NCBI RefSeq assembly: GCF_039566955.1
Contig: NZ_CP154796.1
Coordinates: 1,364,001-1,428,000 of the forward strand
Direction: 5' to 3'
DNA: 64,000 bases
From: Micromonospora sp. DSM 45708
Lineage (GTDB): Bacteria; Actinomycetota; Actinomycetes; Mycobacteriales; Micromonosporaceae
Made by a program: the position numbers and the translations under genes. Position 1 is the stretch's first letter. Each line of letters opens with the position of its first letter. This document shows positions 51,859-62,938 of this stretch, in pieces. Below the pieces are notes generated by a model. That model was not told the DNA's origin, ran no database searches, and saw only the letters and a list, made by a program, of their open reading frames with translations.

Positions 51859-53046
51859 ATGCGCAGCGCGGTGGTGGTCGGCGCCGGCCTCGGCGGACTC
51901 GCGGTGGCCGGCGCGCTGGCCCGCTCCGGATGGCGGGTCACGCTGCTGGAACGGGCCGACCGTGTCCGGCCGGAGGCGACCGCCGTGGTGCTCTGGCCGA
52001 ACGGGGTACGCGCGCTGCGCGCCCTCGGCCTCGGCGCCGGGCTGGACGCGATCGCCACGCCGCTGCCCGACGGCGGGATCCGTCGCCCGGACGGGCAGTG
52101 GCTGGTGCAGCCCCGCCCCACCCCGGCCGAGCGGATGCCGGTGGTGGTGCACCGGGAGGACCTGCACGACGCGCTCATCGCCGGGCTGGGCGAGCGCGTG
52201 GAGCTGCGGACCGGGGCGACCGTGCGGAGCGTGCGCGCGGTCGCCGGCGAGCGGCCGGCGGTGGACGACGGCCGGCACACGTTCTCCGCCGACCTGGTGG
52301 TGGCCGCCGACGGCACGGACAGCGAGATCCGGCGGCAGCTCGCCCCGGAGGCCACCGTGGTGAGTTCCGGGTGCGCCGCCTGGCGCGCGGTCATCCCCTG
52401 GTACCGCGCTCCGCAGCTTCCCGACGACCAGCCGGTGCACGGCGAGACGCTCGGCGCCGGCTACCGGTTCGTGGCCGCCTCGCTCGGTGAGCGGGGGACC
52501 GCCGGGGCGTCGCGTCGGGGCGGCATCTACTGGGTGGCGACCGCCGCCGGCGCGCCCCGGCCCGAGCCGCCGGAGATCCAGCTCGCCCTGCTCAAGCGCT
52601 GGTTCGCGGGGTGGCCGGCGCCGATCGCCACGCTGCTGGAGGCCACCGATCCGGCCGACGTGGTGCAGCAGGAGATCCGGGAGCTGCGACCGTTGCCCCG
52701 GTCGTACGGCTTCCCGGCCGGTCCGGGCGGCGTGGTCCTGCTCGGCGACGCCGCGCACGCCATGCCGCCACACCTCGGGCAGGGCGCCTGCCTGGCGTTC
52801 GAGGACGCGGCCACGCTCGCCGGGCTGCTGCGCGAGTCGCGGCTGCCGGACGCGGTGACCGCGTACGACCGGCTGCGCCGTCCCCGCGCGGCGACCATGG
52901 TCCGGCAGACCCGCCGGATGTCGGCCGTGTTGCAGACCCGGGGCCGGTTGGCGCTGCGCGCCCGGGACGCCGCGCTGGGCACGATCAGTCCACGGCTGCG
53001 CAACACCGCCGCCGCGGCGGCAGCCGCCTGGCAACCACCGTCCTGA
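51859..53046 (+). CDS. FAD-dependent monooxygenase (PHBH/UbiH-like)
   Basis: Class A flavin monooxygenase that likely hydroxylates a small aromatic or polyketide-like molecule. The 395 residues begin MRSAVVVGAGLGGLAVAGALARSG with the dinucleotide GxGxxG fingerprint and ERAD at 33; the DG motif VVAADGTDSEIRR is near 150, and the FAD-ribityl motif VLLGDAAHAMPPHLGQGACLAFEDA near 293-317. The C-terminal end is Arg/Ala-rich. The ATG follows GGGGGAAG. It is 12 bases after lgt; a hairpin follows its stop. Substrate unknown; no partner reductase or biosynthetic cluster is nearby. Confidence 0.88.
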   Translation: MRSAVVVGAGLGGLAVAGALARSGWRVTLLERADRVRPEATAVVLWPNGVRALRALGLGAGLDAIATPLPDGGIRRPDGQWLVQPRPTPAERMPVVVHREDLHDALIAGLGERVELRTGATVRSVRAVAGERPAVDDGRHTFSADLVVAADGTDSEIRRQLAPEATVVSSGCAAWRAVIPWYRAPQLPDDQPVHGETLGAGYRFVAASLGERGTAGASRRGGIYWVATAAGAPRPEPPEIQLALLKRWFAGWPAPIATLLEATDPADVVQQEIRELRPLPRSYGFPAGPGGVVLLGDAAHAMPPHLGQGACLAFEDAATLAGLLRESRLPDAVTAYDRLRRPRAATMVRQTRRMSAVLQTRGRLALRARDAALGTISPRLRNTAAAAAAAWQPPS

Positions 53047-53073
53047 CCGGCTCGGCGCGGGCCCGCGAGCCGG
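53047..53073. terminator. Bidirectional hairpin between monooxygenase and GNAT genes
   Basis: CCGGCTCG (53047-53054) pairs with CGAGCCGG (53066-53073) immediately after the monooxygenase stop and 15 bases before the end of the convergent GNAT gene. Confidence 0.7.
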
Positions 53074-53088
53074 TGCCGGCGGGGTCGC

Positions 53089-53931
53089 TCAGATGACCGC
53101 GGCCGGCTCGGCGATGCAGGCGGTGCCGACCCGGCGGAAGCCGACCCGCAGGTAGACCCGGGCGATGTCCTCGCTGCCCGCGCTCAGGAAGACCAGGTCG
53201 GTGCCGGCGGCGCGCAGCTCCCGGGCCAGCGTGGCGGTCACCGCGGCGCCCAGCCCGCGCCGTCGGGCGGACGGCAGGGTGGCCACCCCGGCGATCTCCG
53301 CCACGTCGCCGACCCGCATCGCCATGCCGCTGGCCAGCGCGCCGTCGGACGGGGTGCCGGCGAGCACGGAGACGCGCCGGCCGTCGGCCACCCGGGCCGC
53401 CTCCTCCTCCAGCGCGTCGACGTCCAGCCGGGCGAGCGCGGCGTCCCGTTCGGCCGGCCCGGCGTCGCCCCGGGCGGTGCCGCCGTGGGCGAACCCGACC
53501 GCCGCGACGGCCCGCCGCACCGCGATGTCCGCCGCGAAGCCGGGGTCGCCGGGGTCCAGCACCCGCACCGGTACGTCGCTGAGCGTGCCCGGGTCGGGCA
53601 GCCGCTCCGCCTCCAGCAGCATGAGCGGCGCCTCCAGCACGGTCAGCCCCGCCGAGCGGGCCACCGCCAGCAGGCCCGGCTGGTGCTCGTGCACCCACTC
53701 GAACGCCTCCGGCAGGCCCAGCTCGCGTTGCCGTTGCCGCACCGCGGTCACCTCGGCGAGCGTGGCCGCCTCGGTGGCGCCCGGCCGGGGCCGGGCGTAG
53801 AACGGCCAACCGGTCCCATCCCGGACGAACAGCACCAGGGCGTCGAACTCCTCCGTCCGGGCCGCGTCGCGGGGCACGGCGTCGTAGAACCGCTCCAACC
53901 GGTCGAGTACGTCAGCTCGCACGAGATCCAC
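53089..53931 (-). CDS. GNAT-family N-acetyltransferase
   Basis: Acetyl-CoA-dependent acyltransferase with a non-conserved N-terminal half. The C-terminal GNAT domain (about 150-275) shows EIAGVATLPSARRRGLGAAVTATLARELRAAG near 214-245, i.e. the V-x-T/S-x-P-x-x-R-R-x-G-x-G/A acetyl-CoA loop, and LFLSAGSEDIARVYLRVGFRRVGTACI at the end. The N-terminal part (1-145) resembles the degenerate first GNAT repeat of two-domain proteins. Substrate unknown. It diverges from gltB across a 145-base intergenic region. Confidence 0.85.
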   Translation of the reverse strand: MDLVRADVLDRLERFYDAVPRDAARTEEFDALVLFVRDGTGWPFYARPRPGATEAATLAEVTAVRQRQRELGLPEAFEWVHEHQPGLLAVARSAGLTVLEAPLMLLEAERLPDPGTLSDVPVRVLDPGDPGFAADIAVRRAVAAVGFAHGGTARGDAGPAERDAALARLDVDALEEEAARVADGRRVSVLAGTPSDGALASGMAMRVGDVAEIAGVATLPSARRRGLGAAVTATLARELRAAGTDLVFLSAGSEDIARVYLRVGFRRVGTACIAEPAAVI

Positions 53932-54004
53932 CGCGCGAGACTACACGTCCCAGCATCTGGAAGTGTGATCAATCTGAACTGGCCTTGCGCGGCACGCCCT
54001 AACG

Positions 54005-54010
54005 TAGACT
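54005..54010 (+). promoter_or_regulatory. Probable -10 element of the gltB promoter
   Basis: TAGACT sits 66 bases before the gltB GTG; no clear -35 at 17 bases, although TTGCGC begins at 53985. The 53932-54076 region serves two divergent genes and contains the only AT-rich stretch around (53966-53980). Confidence 0.4.
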
Positions 54011-54076
54011 CAATAAACCCCAGCGGGCCGACGTCGTCCCCTCCATGATCCAACCTGAGTGACGACAGGAGGCCCG

Positions 54077-57000
54077 GTGGCCTTTCCGTACCCTCTCAGC
54101 CCGCGGCCGGCCCCGCCGACGACGGGGCTGTACGACCCCGCGTACGAGCATGACGCCTGTGGCGTGGCCTTCGTGGCCGACCTGTACGGGCGGCGTTCGC
54201 ATCAGGTCGTCGCGAACGGTCTCGGGGCGCTCTGCCGGCTGGATCACCGGGGCGCCCGGGGCGCGGAGCACAACACCGGTGACGGCGCCGGCATCATGAT
54301 CCAGGTGCCGGACGCGTTCCTGCGCGCGACCGTCGACTTCCCGCTGCCCCCGCCCGGCCAGTACGCGACCGGCCTGGTCTTCCTGCCCGACGACGACGCC
54401 GCCGAGGCCCGCGCCCGCCGGGTGGTGGACAAGTACGCGCTGGTCGAGGGCGCCGACGTGCTCGGCTGGCGGGAGGTGCCGACCGACCCGTCCGGTCTGG
54501 GGGAGACCGCGCTCGCGGCGATGCCCCGGGTGCGGCAGCTCTTCGTCGCCGCGCACCGGCTGACCGACGCGCCCGCCGGCCCGGCCGGCTCCCCGCTGAC
54601 CGGGCTCGACCTGGACCGGGTGGCGTTCTGCCTGCGTAAGCAGGTCGAGCGGGAGACCGCCGAGCGGGGCGTGCCCGCCTACTTCCCGTCGCTGTCCGGC
54701 CGGACGATGGTGTGGAAGGGGATGCTCACCCCCGACCAGCTCCCGGCGTTCTACCCGGAGCTGACCGACGAGCGGGTGGTCAGCGCCATCGCGCTGGTGC
54801 ACTCGCGCTTCTCCACCAACACGTTCCCGTCCTGGCCGCTGGCGCACCCGTACCGGTTCATCGCGCACAACGGCGAGATCAACACGATCCGTGGCAACCG
54901 GAACTGGATGCAGGCCCGGGAGGCGCTGCTGCGCAGCCCCAACCTGTCCGGCAACATCCGCCGCGTCTTCCCGGTCTGCACGCCGGCGGCGTCCGACTCG
55001 GCCAACTTCGACGAGGTCCTGGAGTTGCTGCACCTGGCCGGGCGGAGCCTGCCGCACGCGGTGCTCATGATGATCCCCGAGGCGTGGGAGAACGACCCGG
55101 ACATGCGTGCCGACAAGCGCGCGTTCTACCGCTTCCACGCCAGCCTGATGGAGCCGTGGGACGGCCCGGCCTCGGTCGCGTTCACCGACGGCGAGGTCGT
55201 CGGCGCGGTGCTGGACCGCAACGGCCTGCGGCCGGGCCGTTGGTGGCACACCAGCGACGGGCTGGTGGTGCTGGGCAGCGAGGCGGGTGTGCTCGACCTC
55301 GACCCGGCCACCGTGGTGGCCAAGGGCCGGCTCCAGCCGGGCCGGATGTTCCTGGTCGACACCGTCAACGGCCGGATCGTCTCCGACGACGAGATCAAGA
55401 CCGAGCTGGCCGCCGCGCAGCCGTACCAGGAGTGGCTGCACGCCGGCCTGATCGAGCTGGACGACCTGCCCGCACGCGAGCACACGGTCTACACCCACGA
55501 CTCGGTGCGCCGCCGGCAGCAGACGTTCGGCTACACCGAGGAGGAGCTGAAGATCCTGCTCGGCCCGATGGCCCGCAGCGGTGCGGAGCCGATCGGCTCG
55601 ATGGGCACCGACACGCCGATCGCGCCGCTGTCCACCCGGCCGCGGCTGCTCTACGACTACTTCCACCAGCTCTTCGCCCAGGTCACCAACCCGCCGCTGG
55701 ACGCCATCCGGGAGGAGCTGGTGACCAGCCTGGCGTCCACCATCGGGCCGGAGGGCAACCTGCTCGACCCGGGCCCGGCGAGCTGCCGGCAGATCGTGCT
55801 GCCCTACCCGGTGATCGACAACGACGAGCTGGCGAAGATCCTCTCCATCGACGAGGACGGCGACCTGCCCGGCTTCAAGGCGGTCCGGGTCTCCGGTCTC
55901 TACCGGATCCGGGACGGCGGCGCCGGCATCAAGGCCCGGCTGACCGAGATCTGCCGGCACGTCTCCGAGGCGATCGAGGACGGCGTCCGCATCCTGGTGC
56001 TCTCCGACCGGGACTCCAACGCCGACCTGGCCCCGATCCCGTCGCTGCTGCTCACCGCCGCGGTGCACCAGCACCTGGTGCGCGAGCAGACCCGCACGCA
56101 GGTGGCGCTGGTCGTCGAGTCCGGCGACTGCCGCGAGGTGCACCACGCGGCCGTGCTGATCGGGTACGGCGCGGCGGCGGTCAACCCGTACCTCGCCTTC
56201 GAGTCGGTGGAGGACATGATCTCCACGGGCATCCTGGCCGGGGTGGACCGGGTGAAGGCGGTCCGCAACTACGTCAAGGCGCTCGGCAAGGGCGTTTTGA
56301 AGATCATGTCCAAGATGGGCATCTCGACCGTGTCGTCGTACTGCGGCGCGCAGGTGTTCGAGGCGGTCGGCCTGGACACCCGCCTGGTCGACCGCTACTT
56401 CCGCGGCACGCCGAGCACCATCGGCGGCATCGGCCTGACCGAGATCCACGCCGAGGTGGCCGCCCGCCACGCGCTGGCCTGGCCGCCGCCCGGCGTGTCC
56501 GCCACCGACCGGCTGGAGGTCGGCGGCGAGTACCAGTGGCGTCGCGAGGGCGAGCTGCACCTGTTCAACCCGGAAACGGTCTTCCTGCTCCAGCACGCCA
56601 CCCGCAGCCGCCAGTACGACGTGTTCCGGCAGTACACCGCCAAGGTCGACGAGCTGGCCGCGAAGGCGGGCTCGCTGCGCGGGCTGTTCACGCTGCGCAC
56701 CGGCGTCCGCCCGGCGGTGCCGCTGGACGAGGTCGAGCCGGCCACCGAGATCGTCAGGCGCTTCGCCACCGGCGCCATGTCGTACGGGTCGATCTCGGCG
56801 GAGGCGCACGAGACGCTCGCCATCGCGATGAACCGGCTCGGCGGCAAGTCCAACACCGGCGAGGGCGGCGAGGACGTCGAGCGGCTGCACGACCCGGCGC
56901 GTCGTTCGGCGGTCAAGCAGATCGCCAGCGGCCGGTTCGGCGTGACGAGCGAATACCTGGTCAACGCGGACGACCTTCAGATCAAGATGGCGCAGGGCGC

Positions 57001-58727
57001 GAAGCCCGGCGAGGGCGGGCAGTTGCCCGGCAACAAGGTCTGGCCGTGGATCGCCCGGACCCGGCACGCCACCCCGGGCGTCGGCCTGATCTCCCCGCCG
57101 CCGCACCACGACATCTACTCCATCGAGGACCTGGCCCAGCTCGTCCACGACCTGAAGTGCGTCAACCCGGCCGCCCGGGTGCACGTCAAGCTGGTCAGCG
57201 AGGTGGGCGTGGGCACCGTGGCGGCCGGCGTGGCGAAGCTCAAGGCCGACGTCATCCTGATCTCCGGGCACGACGGCGGCACCGGCGCGTCCCCGCTCAA
57301 CTCGCTCAAGCACGCCGGCACCCCGTGGGAGCTGGGCCTGGCCGAGGCGCAGCAGACGCTACTGCTCAACAAGCTGCGCGACCGGGTCACCGTGCAGGTC
57401 GACGGCCAGCTCAAGACCGGGCGGGACGTGCTGGTCGCGGCGCTGCTCGGCGCGGAGGAGTTCGGCTTCGCCACCGCCCCGTTGATCGTCGAGGGCTGCG
57501 TGATGATGCGGGTCTGTCACCTGGACACCTGCCCGGTCGGCATCGCCACCCAGAACCCGGTGCTGCGGGAGCGGTTCACCGGCCGGCCGGAGTTCGTGGA
57601 GAACTTCTTCCTCTTCCTCGCCGAGGAGGTCCGCGGCTACCTGGCCGAGCTGGGCTTCCGCAGCATCGACGAGGCGATCGGGCACACCGAGCTGCTCGAC
57701 GTGGCCGGCGCGATCGACCACTGGAAGGGTCACGGCCTCGACCTGGGGCGGGTCCTGCACCTGCCCGAGCTGCCCGAGGGCGCGGCCCGGCGCGGCGTCC
57801 GGCCCCAGGACCACGGCCTGGACGTCGCCCTGGACAACCGGCTCATCGAGCTGGCCGGTCCGGCGCTGCGCGACGGCACCCCGGTCCGGGTCGAGGTCGA
57901 GGTGCGCAACGAGCACCGCAGTGTGGGCGCGATGCTCGGTGGCGAGGTGACCCGCCGGTTCGGCGGCGCCGGGCTGCCCGACGACACCGTCGAGTTCCTG
58001 CTGCGCGGCACCGCCGGCCAGTCGCTCGGCGCGTTCCTGCCGCGCGGGGTGACGCTGCGCCTGCACGGCGACGCCAACGACTACGTCGGCAAGGGCCTGT
58101 CCGGCGGCCGGATCGTGGTCCGGCCGGACGCCGCCGCGCCGTTCGTCGGCGACGACGCCGAGCCCGGACACCGCGCCGAGGACCAGATCATCGCCGGCAA
58201 CACCATCCTCTACGGCGCCACCGGCGGCGAGGTGTTCCTGCGCGGCCGGGTCGGGGAGCGGTTCGCGGTGCGCAACTCCGGCGCGGTGGCCGTGGTCGAG
58301 GGCCTCGGCGACCACGGTTGCGAGTACATGACCGGCGGCACGGTGGTGGTGCTCGGGCCGACCGGGCGCAACTTCGCCGCCGGCATGTCCGGCGGCACCG
58401 CGTTCGTGCACCGGCTGGACCGGCGACGGGTCAACGCCGAGCTGGTCGACCTGTCGCCGCTGCGCGACGAGGAACGGGACCGGTTGCACGAGCTGGTCCA
58501 GCGGCACTTCGCCGAGACCGACTCGGCGGTGGCCGAGGCGCTGCTCAAGCGCTGGCCGGAGGCGGTGGAGGAGTTCACCGCCGTGGTGCCCCGGGACTAC
58601 CGCCGGGTCATGGAGATCATGCGGGCCGCCGAAGCCGCCGGCCGCGACGTCGACGACGCGGTGATGAGCGCCCTCTCTCCCGCGCCGGTGCCGCCCGCGC
58701 CGCGGGTGGTCGCCCAGGAGGTGGCTC

Positions 58728-58735
<8 letters not shown>
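54077..58735 (+). CDS. gltB: Glutamate synthase large subunit GltB
   Basis: NADPH-GOGAT alpha subunit: ammonia from glutamine is channelled to 2-oxoglutarate to make glutamate. The 1552 residues show a class II amidotransferase domain whose nucleophile is Cys28 in [13 protein letters not shown] after a 27-residue propeptide, a central domain, the FMN-binding synthase domain (about 830-1200; [15 protein letters not shown] [15 protein letters not shown]), the 3Fe-4S motif C-x5-C-x4-C with Cys1141, 1147 and 1152, and the C-terminal beta-helix GXGXG domain. GTG at 54077 follows CAGGAGG; a GTG at 54059 is less suitable. It overlaps gltD by eight bases. Confidence 0.97.
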
Positions 58736-60233
<1,498 letters not shown>

Positions 60234-60236
60234 GAG

Positions 60237-60274
60237 GTAAGGCGGGGCCCCCGCTTGACAGGCGGGGGCCCCGC
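60237..60274. repeat. GTAAGG...GGGGCCCC palindromic element (copy 2)
   Basis: GTAAGG begins at 60237, then GCGGGGCCCCCGC (60242-60254), the loop TTGACAG and GCGGGGGCCCCGC (60262-60274) form a perfect 13-bp stem. The sequence CCGCTTGACA is repeated directly at 60251 and 60271. It starts three bases after the gltD stop. The region 60275-60341 between it and the M1 peptidase gene contains another small inverted repeat (GCGTCA/TGACGC) and no gene. Confidence 0.85.
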
Positions 60275-60341
60275 TTGACACTTTCGGCGTCAGGGCGCCG
60301 TTGACGCTCTCGGTGGTGGTGTTCCGCTCGGCCGTCGCCGG

Positions 60342-61877
60342 TCAGCGGGCGAGCAGCTCGTGCGCCGACCGGATCTTCGTCCAGGAGGCCGGCTGCGCCG
60401 GGGCCGCCGAGGTGCGCGCGGTGGCGCCCAGCTCGGGTCGGCCGGCGGTGAACAGCCAGGTGGTGAACACCGCGTCCAGGTCCCGGCCGGAGATCCGCTC
60501 GGCGAGCGCCTGGAACTGCTCGATGGTGCCGTTGCCGTACTGCCGCTGGGCCGTCCAGGTGCGCAGGATCCGGTAGAACGCCGGGTCGCCGACGGCCAGC
60601 CGGATCTGGTGCAGCGCCATCGCCCCCCTGTCGTAGACCGCGTCGTCGAAGACCCGGCCGGCGCCCGGGTCACCGGGCAGCACCTGCCAGAACTCAGAGT
60701 CGGCCGGGTAGCTGTCGTAGGTGAAGTCGAACAGCTCCTGCGCGGTGCCCTCGTCCTGCTCCTCGGACCAGAGCCACTCGGCGTACGAGGCGAAGCCCTC
60801 GTTCAGCCAGATGTTGCGCCAGGCCGCCACCGACACCGAGTCGCCGAACCACTGGTGGGCGTTCTCGTGCACCACCACGTACGGGTTGGCGCCGCGCCGC
60901 CAGAAGCCCGGGCCGTAGACCGGCCGGGTCTGCGTCTCCAGCGCGAAGCCGAGGCCGTCGATCGGGCCGGCCACGCCGCCCTGCGCCTCGAACGGGTACG
61001 GGCCGAACACCCCGCTCTCCCAGTCGACGATCTCGGCGGTGCGCTCGATGCTGGCCCGGGCGGCCGGCCCGCGCTCGCCCAGCGTGGTGCTGTACGCGTT
61101 GACCACCGGCTGCCCGTTCGGCGCGGTGTCGGTGACGATGTCGTACTGCCCGATGGCCAGGAACGCCTGGTAGGTGGCGCCGGGCTTGACGCTGCGCCAG
61201 CTCCACCGGGTGCGGTTGCCGGCCTCGGGCAGCGGTTCGCGCGGCTGCACGCCGTTGCTGACCACTTCGAGGCCGGTCGGCACCGAGACGGAGATGTCCC
61301 AGGTGGCCTTGTCCTTCGGGTGGTCGTTGCTCGGGTACCACCACCAGGCCGACTCGGGTTCGTTCACGGCGAGCGCGCCGTCGGCGGTGCGGGTCCAGCC
61401 GGTGTAGCCGTAGACGGTGGTTTCCGACGGCACGCCGGCGTACTTCACCACGACGGTGAGCTGTTGGCCCCTGGCCAGCGGGCGGGCCGGCGTGACGACC
61501 AGTTCGTGGTCGCCGGCGCGGGCGAACCGGGCGGCCCAGCCGTTGACCCGGACCGACTCGACGGCCAGCGCGAAGTCGAGGTTGAACCGGGACAGGTCCT
61601 TGGTGGCGGTGGCCAGGATCGTGGTGGTGCCGCTGAGCCGGTCGGTGGCCGGCTCGTAGCGCAGCCGGATGTCGTAGTGGCCGACGTCGTAGCCGCCGTT
61701 GCCGTAGTCGGGGAAGTAGCTGTCGCCCAGCCCGGGGCTGCCCGGCGTGGGGGTGGCCGCCGAGACGTGCGGCCGGCCCCATCCGGTCGGGGCGGCCTGG
61801 CCGGGGGCGCCGGTCATGGTGGTGCCGGCGGTGGTGAGGGTGAGGGCGGCGATCGCCGCCGTGAGTGCGCGTCGCAC
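60342..61877 (-). CDS. Secreted M1-family zinc metallopeptidase
   Basis: Extracytoplasmic aminopeptidase-type protein. The 511 residues have a signal peptide (VRRALTAAIAALTLTTAG to about residue 29, AxA-like cleavage near GQAAPT) and the M1 catalytic core: GLGFALETQTRP near 305 replaces the GAMEN motif (as in a known bacterial M1 subgroup), VVHENAHQWFGD near 339-350 is HExxH, and LNEGFASYAEW near 361-371 supplies the third zinc ligand Glu. GTG at 61877, seven bases after GGAGGGAG, is clearly better than an upstream start. No leucine-A4 or C-terminal ERAP-like domain is attached. Confidence 0.92.
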   Translation of the reverse strand: MRRALTAAIAALTLTTAGTTMTGAPGQAAPTGWGRPHVSAATPTPGSPGLGDSYFPDYGNGGYDVGHYDIRLRYEPATDRLSGTTTILATATKDLSRFNLDFALAVESVRVNGWAARFARAGDHELVVTPARPLARGQQLTVVVKYAGVPSETTVYGYTGWTRTADGALAVNEPESAWWWYPSNDHPKDKATWDISVSVPTGLEVVSNGVQPREPLPEAGNRTRWSWRSVKPGATYQAFLAIGQYDIVTDTAPNGQPVVNAYSTTLGERGPAARASIERTAEIVDWESGVFGPYPFEAQGGVAGPIDGLGFALETQTRPVYGPGFWRRGANPYVVVHENAHQWFGDSVSVAAWRNIWLNEGFASYAEWLWSEEQDEGTAQELFDFTYDSYPADSEFWQVLPGDPGAGRVFDDAVYDRGAMALHQIRLAVGDPAFYRILRTWTAQRQYGNGTIEQFQALAERISGRDLDAVFTTWLFTAGRPELGATARTSAAPAQPASWTKIRSAHELLAR

Positions 61878-61992
61878 GGGTGGGACTCCCTCCGTCGGGT
61901 GTACGCACCGCCAACCTAATCGACGCATGTAAACGGATCGGCCCCGAGCCGGTCGCCGGGGCTATTCAATTCCTGTCGATGTTTCGATAGCA

Positions 61993-62006
61993 TTACCGAC
62001 TAGTAA
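61993..62006. promoter_or_regulatory. TTAC-N6-GTAA dyad upstream of the SGNH hydrolase
   Basis: TTACCGACTAGTAA at 61993-62006 lies 72 bases before the ATG, overlapped by AT-rich DNA (61966-62010) that probably holds the promoter. TTAC...GTAA dyads are recognised by TetR regulators of lipid genes in actinobacteria (general knowledge), so a lipid-responsive repressor is possible. Confidence 0.4.
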
Positions 62007-62077
62007 CAAGCACCGTCCCCCTCGGCCACGCGCGCGGTCAACGGGCTCCACCACCCCTGTCCCGTGGAGGTCCCCTG

Positions 62078-62864
62078 ATGTCCCGTCGCGTCCGTACCGC
62101 CTTCGCCGCGGTCCTGGCGGCCGTCCTCGGCGCCGTGCTGCTGCCCGGCGCCGCCCGTGCCGCCGGCGACAAACTACGTCGCTCTCGGCGACTCCTACTC
62201 CTCCGGCGTCGGCGCCGGGCCGTACGACCTCTCCACCTGCCTGCGCAGCCAGAAGTCGTACGCCCCGCTCTGGGCCGCGGCGCACGCGGTCGCCAGCTTC
62301 CGCTTCCCGGCCTGCGGCGGCGCGGTCACCGCGGACGTGCTGAACAACCAGGTCGGCCAGCTCAGCGCCAGCACCACGCTGGTCACCATCACCATCGGCG
62401 GCAACGACGCCGGCTTCGCCGACGTGATGACCAGTTGCCGCTTCGGCAGCACGTCGAGCTGCGAGAGCGCGGTGGCCGGGGCGAAGACGTTCGCCACCGG
62501 CACGCTGCCCGGCCGGCTGGACGCCACCTACGCCGCGATCCGCGAGCGGGCCCCGAACGCCCGGCTCGTGGTGCTCGGCTACCCGCGGCTGTTCGAGACC
62601 GGTTCCTGCGGGCTGCTGGCCATGAGCAGCTACAAGCGCACCATTCTCAACCAGGCCGCGGACGTCCTCAACGGCGTCACGGCCGGCCGGGCCGGCGCGG
62701 CCGGGGCCACGTTCGTCGACGCGCGGCCGTTCTTCACCGGGCACGGGGTGTGCGCCGCCGACCCGTGGATCCGGGACGTCAGTGGCGTGATCGAGGCGTA
62801 CCACCCGAACGCGGACGGCTACCGCTACGGCTACCTCGCCGCGCTCACCGCCACGATCGGCTGA
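62078..62864 (+). CDS. Secreted SGNH-type lipase/esterase with apparent frameshift after the signal peptide
   Basis: The ATG at 62078, after GGAGG, begins a signal peptide MSRRVRTAFAAVLAAVLGAVLL ending in GAARAA, but the frame then breaks. The mature enzyme continues in the next frame from about 62166: TNYVALGDSYSSG (catalytic Ser), ITIGGNDAGF (SGNH block III) and EAYHPNADGY with the His, ending at 62864. Removing one G at 62165-62166 would fuse the two into AAATNYVALGDS. So either a single-base error or mutation has split a secreted lipase, or translation starts at GTG 62157 and yields an intracellular 235-residue enzyme lacking the signal. Confidence 0.85.
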
Positions 62865-62867
62865 GGG

Positions 62868-62920
62868 GTAAGGAGGGGCCCCGGTTGACGCATTCCGCAT
62901 AGCAGGGGCCCCCTCCTAAC
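62868..62920. repeat. GTAAGG...GGGGCCCC palindromic element (copy 3)
   Basis: The left arm GTAAGGAGGGGCCCC (62868-62882) pairs imperfectly with GGGGCCCCCTCCTAAC (62905-62920) around a 22-base centre (GGTTGACGCATTCCGCATAGCA). It starts four bases after the SGNH stop and 18 bases before the end of the convergent MFS gene, so it may serve as a bidirectional terminator. Its left arm matches the left arm of the copy at 3838. Confidence 0.85.
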
Positions 62921-62938
62921 AACTCACCGGCCGTCGGG

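Noticed and set aside
53999..57313. 1104-residue open frame on the minus strand over gltB
   Set aside because: Shadow of gltB with repetitive Arg/Gly/Val/His content and no recognizable domain.
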